From contig NC_043966.1 of NCBI RefSeq assembly GCF_902148855.1, positions 29,568,647-29,632,646 of the forward strand: a DNA stretch of 64,000 nt, given 5' to 3'. A model generated the notes under the pieces. That model ran no database searches. It had not been told where the DNA came from and was given only the letters and a program-made list of their open reading frames with translations. The translations under genes and the position numbers were made by a program. The DNA comes from Sphaeramia orbicularis (Eukaryota; Chordata; Actinopteri; Kurtiformes; Apogonidae). Positions 50,270 through 64,000 of this stretch are shown one piece after another; the stretch's first letter is position 1, and each line of letters opens with the position of its first letter.

Positions 50270-52180
50270 TTTATTTGCAAATTAAAAAGCACCGACAATA
50301 TTAGTTACACTGTAAAAATTATTGACAACAATTACAAATCTTTATCATACAGTCCAGGAGATTAGTACCATCGTTGCTGTTATGTGTTATCACTTAATAC
50401 TTTAAATGGAGCGACTCAGTACCTCTGTACAATAGTTGGCAGTGAGAGGACATGAGGAGACAATCTTATCGACACACCTCTGTACGATGACAGACTCCAA
50501 ACTCCCCCGAGTACAGCACTGACATTTCACACTACGGGAATGGGCTGATGGAGAGAGTAAACCCAAACACATTCAATAATTTAGGTCTACCGAGTGTTGC
50601 GTTTATGTACATTACAAAGTCAGGAAATAAAGGACCGACATGTGCATTGTTATTACATCAGAACATTGTACAAAACTATTGCAATAAGAGCAGCTTTTCG
50701 TTATCTATGCTTGACATCTAGTTGCAGTAGTAACACCTTAACCGACAACCAAATGTCTGTATAGTCTCACTGGGTGTACTGTTGGTCAGCCGGGCAACTT
50801 TACACGCTTTTCCCAGAGACGTTTTGTTTTTTCTTCCCAAACTTCGACTCATCTACCAAATAAAACAAAAAAAGACAACATATACAGTTCAGACAAAAAA
50901 CCCAATGCGGAAAACCGATCTGAAATGCACAATCTTGTTCTGTACACTATGTGAATCTCTTGGACCAGAGTGCGTAGTTAACATACAGTAGCTAGCTTAT
51001 GCTCTTCTTCACAGATTGTAGTAGGATCCTTTATGTTAGTGTGCTTTCCAGTAACCTGTACGTCCACAATGGATGTTCACGTGAGTACTTTAAATATTGT
51101 GCTTTCGACATGTATCCCACCATTCCTGCTTTAGTCAACTCAGTGGTCATGAACTTAAGAGGAGGCTGAGCTGAACAACCTCATCTACTGTACATCTGGC
51201 CTGCATGAAAGACTGAAATGGAAATTAAAAAAAAAAAAAGTTTAAGTTTGGTACATTCTACAACAATGCACTGCCATCAGCATTAAAGAAATGTTAAAAC
51301 AATCTCCGGGCTAAGGGGGAAAAACAAAACAAAATATAACATAACATATATCTTTAAAAAAAAAACAAAAACAAAACCTTAAAAAGTCCATGTGGTAATA
51401 TTTTAATGAAGATTCTGTCCTGGCACTTGTAAATGTGATAACTAGATTCTACCAAGGCCTATCAAATAAGGCTACAACATGCAGCCTGAGTCAAGACTCC
51501 AGATGTCCCATTCTCCTCTCATACAAACACTCACACAAAGGCATTTGCAACCAATGTCTCTGTCAATGAGGCTCTCATCCATTCAGTCAATGTTACATTG
51601 CCTGGTTTTATGTGCGCCAAACACCACAACTCATGGTTGGAAGCGAGGGTTCATCAGTGTTCACCTCTGTCACCCATTTTCAACGTTAAAGACTTCAGAC
51701 TTTTGCCTTCCTTCGATTTTTCAGTTTTTACTTTATGTAAGGAAGAGAAGGTTTGACTACAAAGAACAGGTGATTATCAAACACTGAAGGCTGCCCCTGT
51801 ACATCACAGGGCTTTTCTTCTTCCTCCTCTGCGGCAGGACGTACTGGAGGCCTTCATTAAGGCATCCGTGCTCCTGGTTTGCCTTGTCGGGGGTAATGGC
51901 ATTTTGAGACTCCAAGAGAGAGAGAGAGAAAGCAGAGCACATTCAGCTGCTCAGCAGTCATCACTGAGGCTCTCTTTACTCAACATCCATTCGTTATGGA
52001 AGATCACAGTTGTTTGGAGTTGTATTTGGGCGACGCATCCTCTGATCTCCTATTTGATACATTTCTTTCATGGTCAAAACTACTTGGGATCTTCGGCGTT
52101 TCAGTCCCCCCACCCCCCCGCCCACAGCAGGGTGGAGCAGTGGTTCAGTGTGTGGAGTTGTGTTCTCCCCTGCCGTGCTG
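50270..52180 (-). other. ndst1 3' UTR
   Basis: About 1.9 kb after the ndst1 stop, ending with a minus-strand AATAAA at 50270-50275. Open frames inside (50782-50991, 51479-51787) show no recognisable domain and no splice context. Confidence 0.65.
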
Positions 52181-62847
<10,667 letters not shown>

Positions 62848-64000
62848 CTAATCAAAACAGAGACAGAGAGTAATCACACAGATTCATCATACACTGGAAT
62901 GATGAAGACAGAAATGTATTGGATATAATTCCCCAATTTCTCCAATCATGTGCGAAATAAGGAATGTCAGGCCTACTCAAACGTGAAGGCAGGAGACAGC
63001 TCCTACCTGCTATGCTCAATCTGCAATGCTGCAAGATTGCAGTCAAAATGAATAACCTCCTGCTGTGTGCCGAGGCTGAGGGATCCGTGATTATTCATTT
63101 AGATTTACCCTCCTCAAGTTGCCATTCTCCAATTCTGTCACATCTCTACTGCTGCAGATACACAAGTCCTACTCTCTCCTGCACTTTTACTTTGTAGGCT
63201 TCATCTTAAAATGTTACCACCATGTGTGAGTGGGCGTTGGACACAGCATTAATAAAGTTAACACTGACCTGATATGTGTGATGTCCACATGGTGGGCACA
63301 GATATTTGCCCATCATGTCTTTTAGAGATTTACCTTTTTTTTCTTTTTTTTTTTTTAAATAGAGTTATAAACTGAATTTGTTCACGTTTCAGACTGCTGG
63401 TCAGAAACTGTGGTTTGACATTTTGTGGTAATTTGTTTCCATAGACCAAACTCTAAGTAATGTTAAGAATTTATATTTTATTAAACTAAAATGTCAGTTT
63501 GAGCTTCAGTAACCTGCAGTCCACACTTAATATAAAAAAAAAAAAAAAGCTTTTTTTACAAAAAAAAAATAAAGTTTGATTACAACAATAACCAATCTTT
63601 TTTTTCCCTCCAGAAACACAAAATAATATTCAATAGAGATTCCTTAATATTGGAGGATGAGGCCCAGGGCATGTTACGTCTTTGTCATGCTTATATTTCA
63701 ATTTAAGGCGTTCAGTGTGATATGATTATATACATCATATAAATGTGAGGAAATGAGGCACAGAATGAGTTAATTCTGAACAAGAGGGCTCCAAGCAGCC
63801 AAGACAAAATGAGGAGTTTGTACTAGGTTTGGGTCATATGACGGCACATGAAGTGTGATGGAAGAATTCTGTCCAAAAGTAGTATTTTGTCTGCAGGAGA
63901 TATCACTTAGTCCCTCTGCTATATTTTGCCCTTTATTTTAATGCACTTTTATGGTTCTTACTGAGCCATTATGCTGATACAGATATCTGTGTTAAATTAA
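62848..64000 (-). other. ndst1 intron running off the window, nothing recognised
   Basis: Sequence upstream of the first ndst1 exon in the window. Poly(T) and poly(A) runs lie near 63340 and 63530-63570. No further ndst1 exon is visible to position 64000. Confidence 0.5.

Noticed and set aside
48700-50300. rps14 expected between cd74 and ndst1 by analogy with human
   Set aside because: No ribosomal protein exon could be found in either strand; the region is A-rich degenerate DNA.

Overview
The window is nuclear DNA of a bony fish, probably a percomorph-type teleost. It has compact split genes with GT-AG introns, many small DNA transposons with TA, TTAA or 8-bp target duplications, typical fish Tc1 ends, and vertebrate genes in an order related to human 5q31-5q32. 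No retroviral or LTR element was recognised.

Layout: (1) 36-3361, plus strand, the last six coding exons of csf1r (macrophage CSF receptor kinase), then a 3' UTR to about 4.7 kb. (2) 4.7-9.7 kb, gene-free, holding a three-level nest of small TTAA transposons and an old hAT copy. (3) 9774-21234, minus, complete hmgxb3 (20 coding exons, 1285 aa). (4) 21.76-22.42 kb, a head-to-head promoter region. (5) 22423-25052, plus, slc35a4, whose leader encodes the conserved 103-aa SLC35A4 microprotein ahead of the transporter frame. (6) 25514-35592, minus, an 18-exon gene for a 613-aa kinesin-like protein whose nucleotide-binding motifs are all degenerate and which ends in coiled coil. I do not recognise it by name; it is the best candidate for an undescribed protein. 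Its introns hold a Tc1 relic, a TTAA MITE and a roughly 1.2-kb array of about 38 units of 31 bp, each with an NF-Y-type motif. (7) 35.6-42.0 kb, repeat-rich, with an hAT-like relic, an L1-like LINE piece and an unexplained 103-codon open exon. (8) 42047-48738, minus, cd74 (MHC class II invariant chain) with a thyroglobulin cassette exon. Intron 1 carries two duplicated X-box/Y-box-like modules and the upstream flank a weaker one. (9) 52181-62847 and beyond the right edge, minus, ndst1 (heparan sulfate N-deacetylase/N-sulfotransferase), 13 exons covering the last 707 aa.

For each complete gene the exon lengths I assembled by hand sum to a multiple of three (hmgxb3 3858, kinesin-like 1842, cd74 849, ndst1 part 2124 nt) and all junction phases agree. 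This is the main support for the models.

The genes do not form one pathway. csf1r and cd74 are myeloid/antigen-presentation genes, ndst1 acts in Golgi heparan sulfate synthesis, slc35a4 encodes a Golgi-type nucleotide-sugar transporter family member plus a small membrane protein, and hmgxb3 is nuclear.
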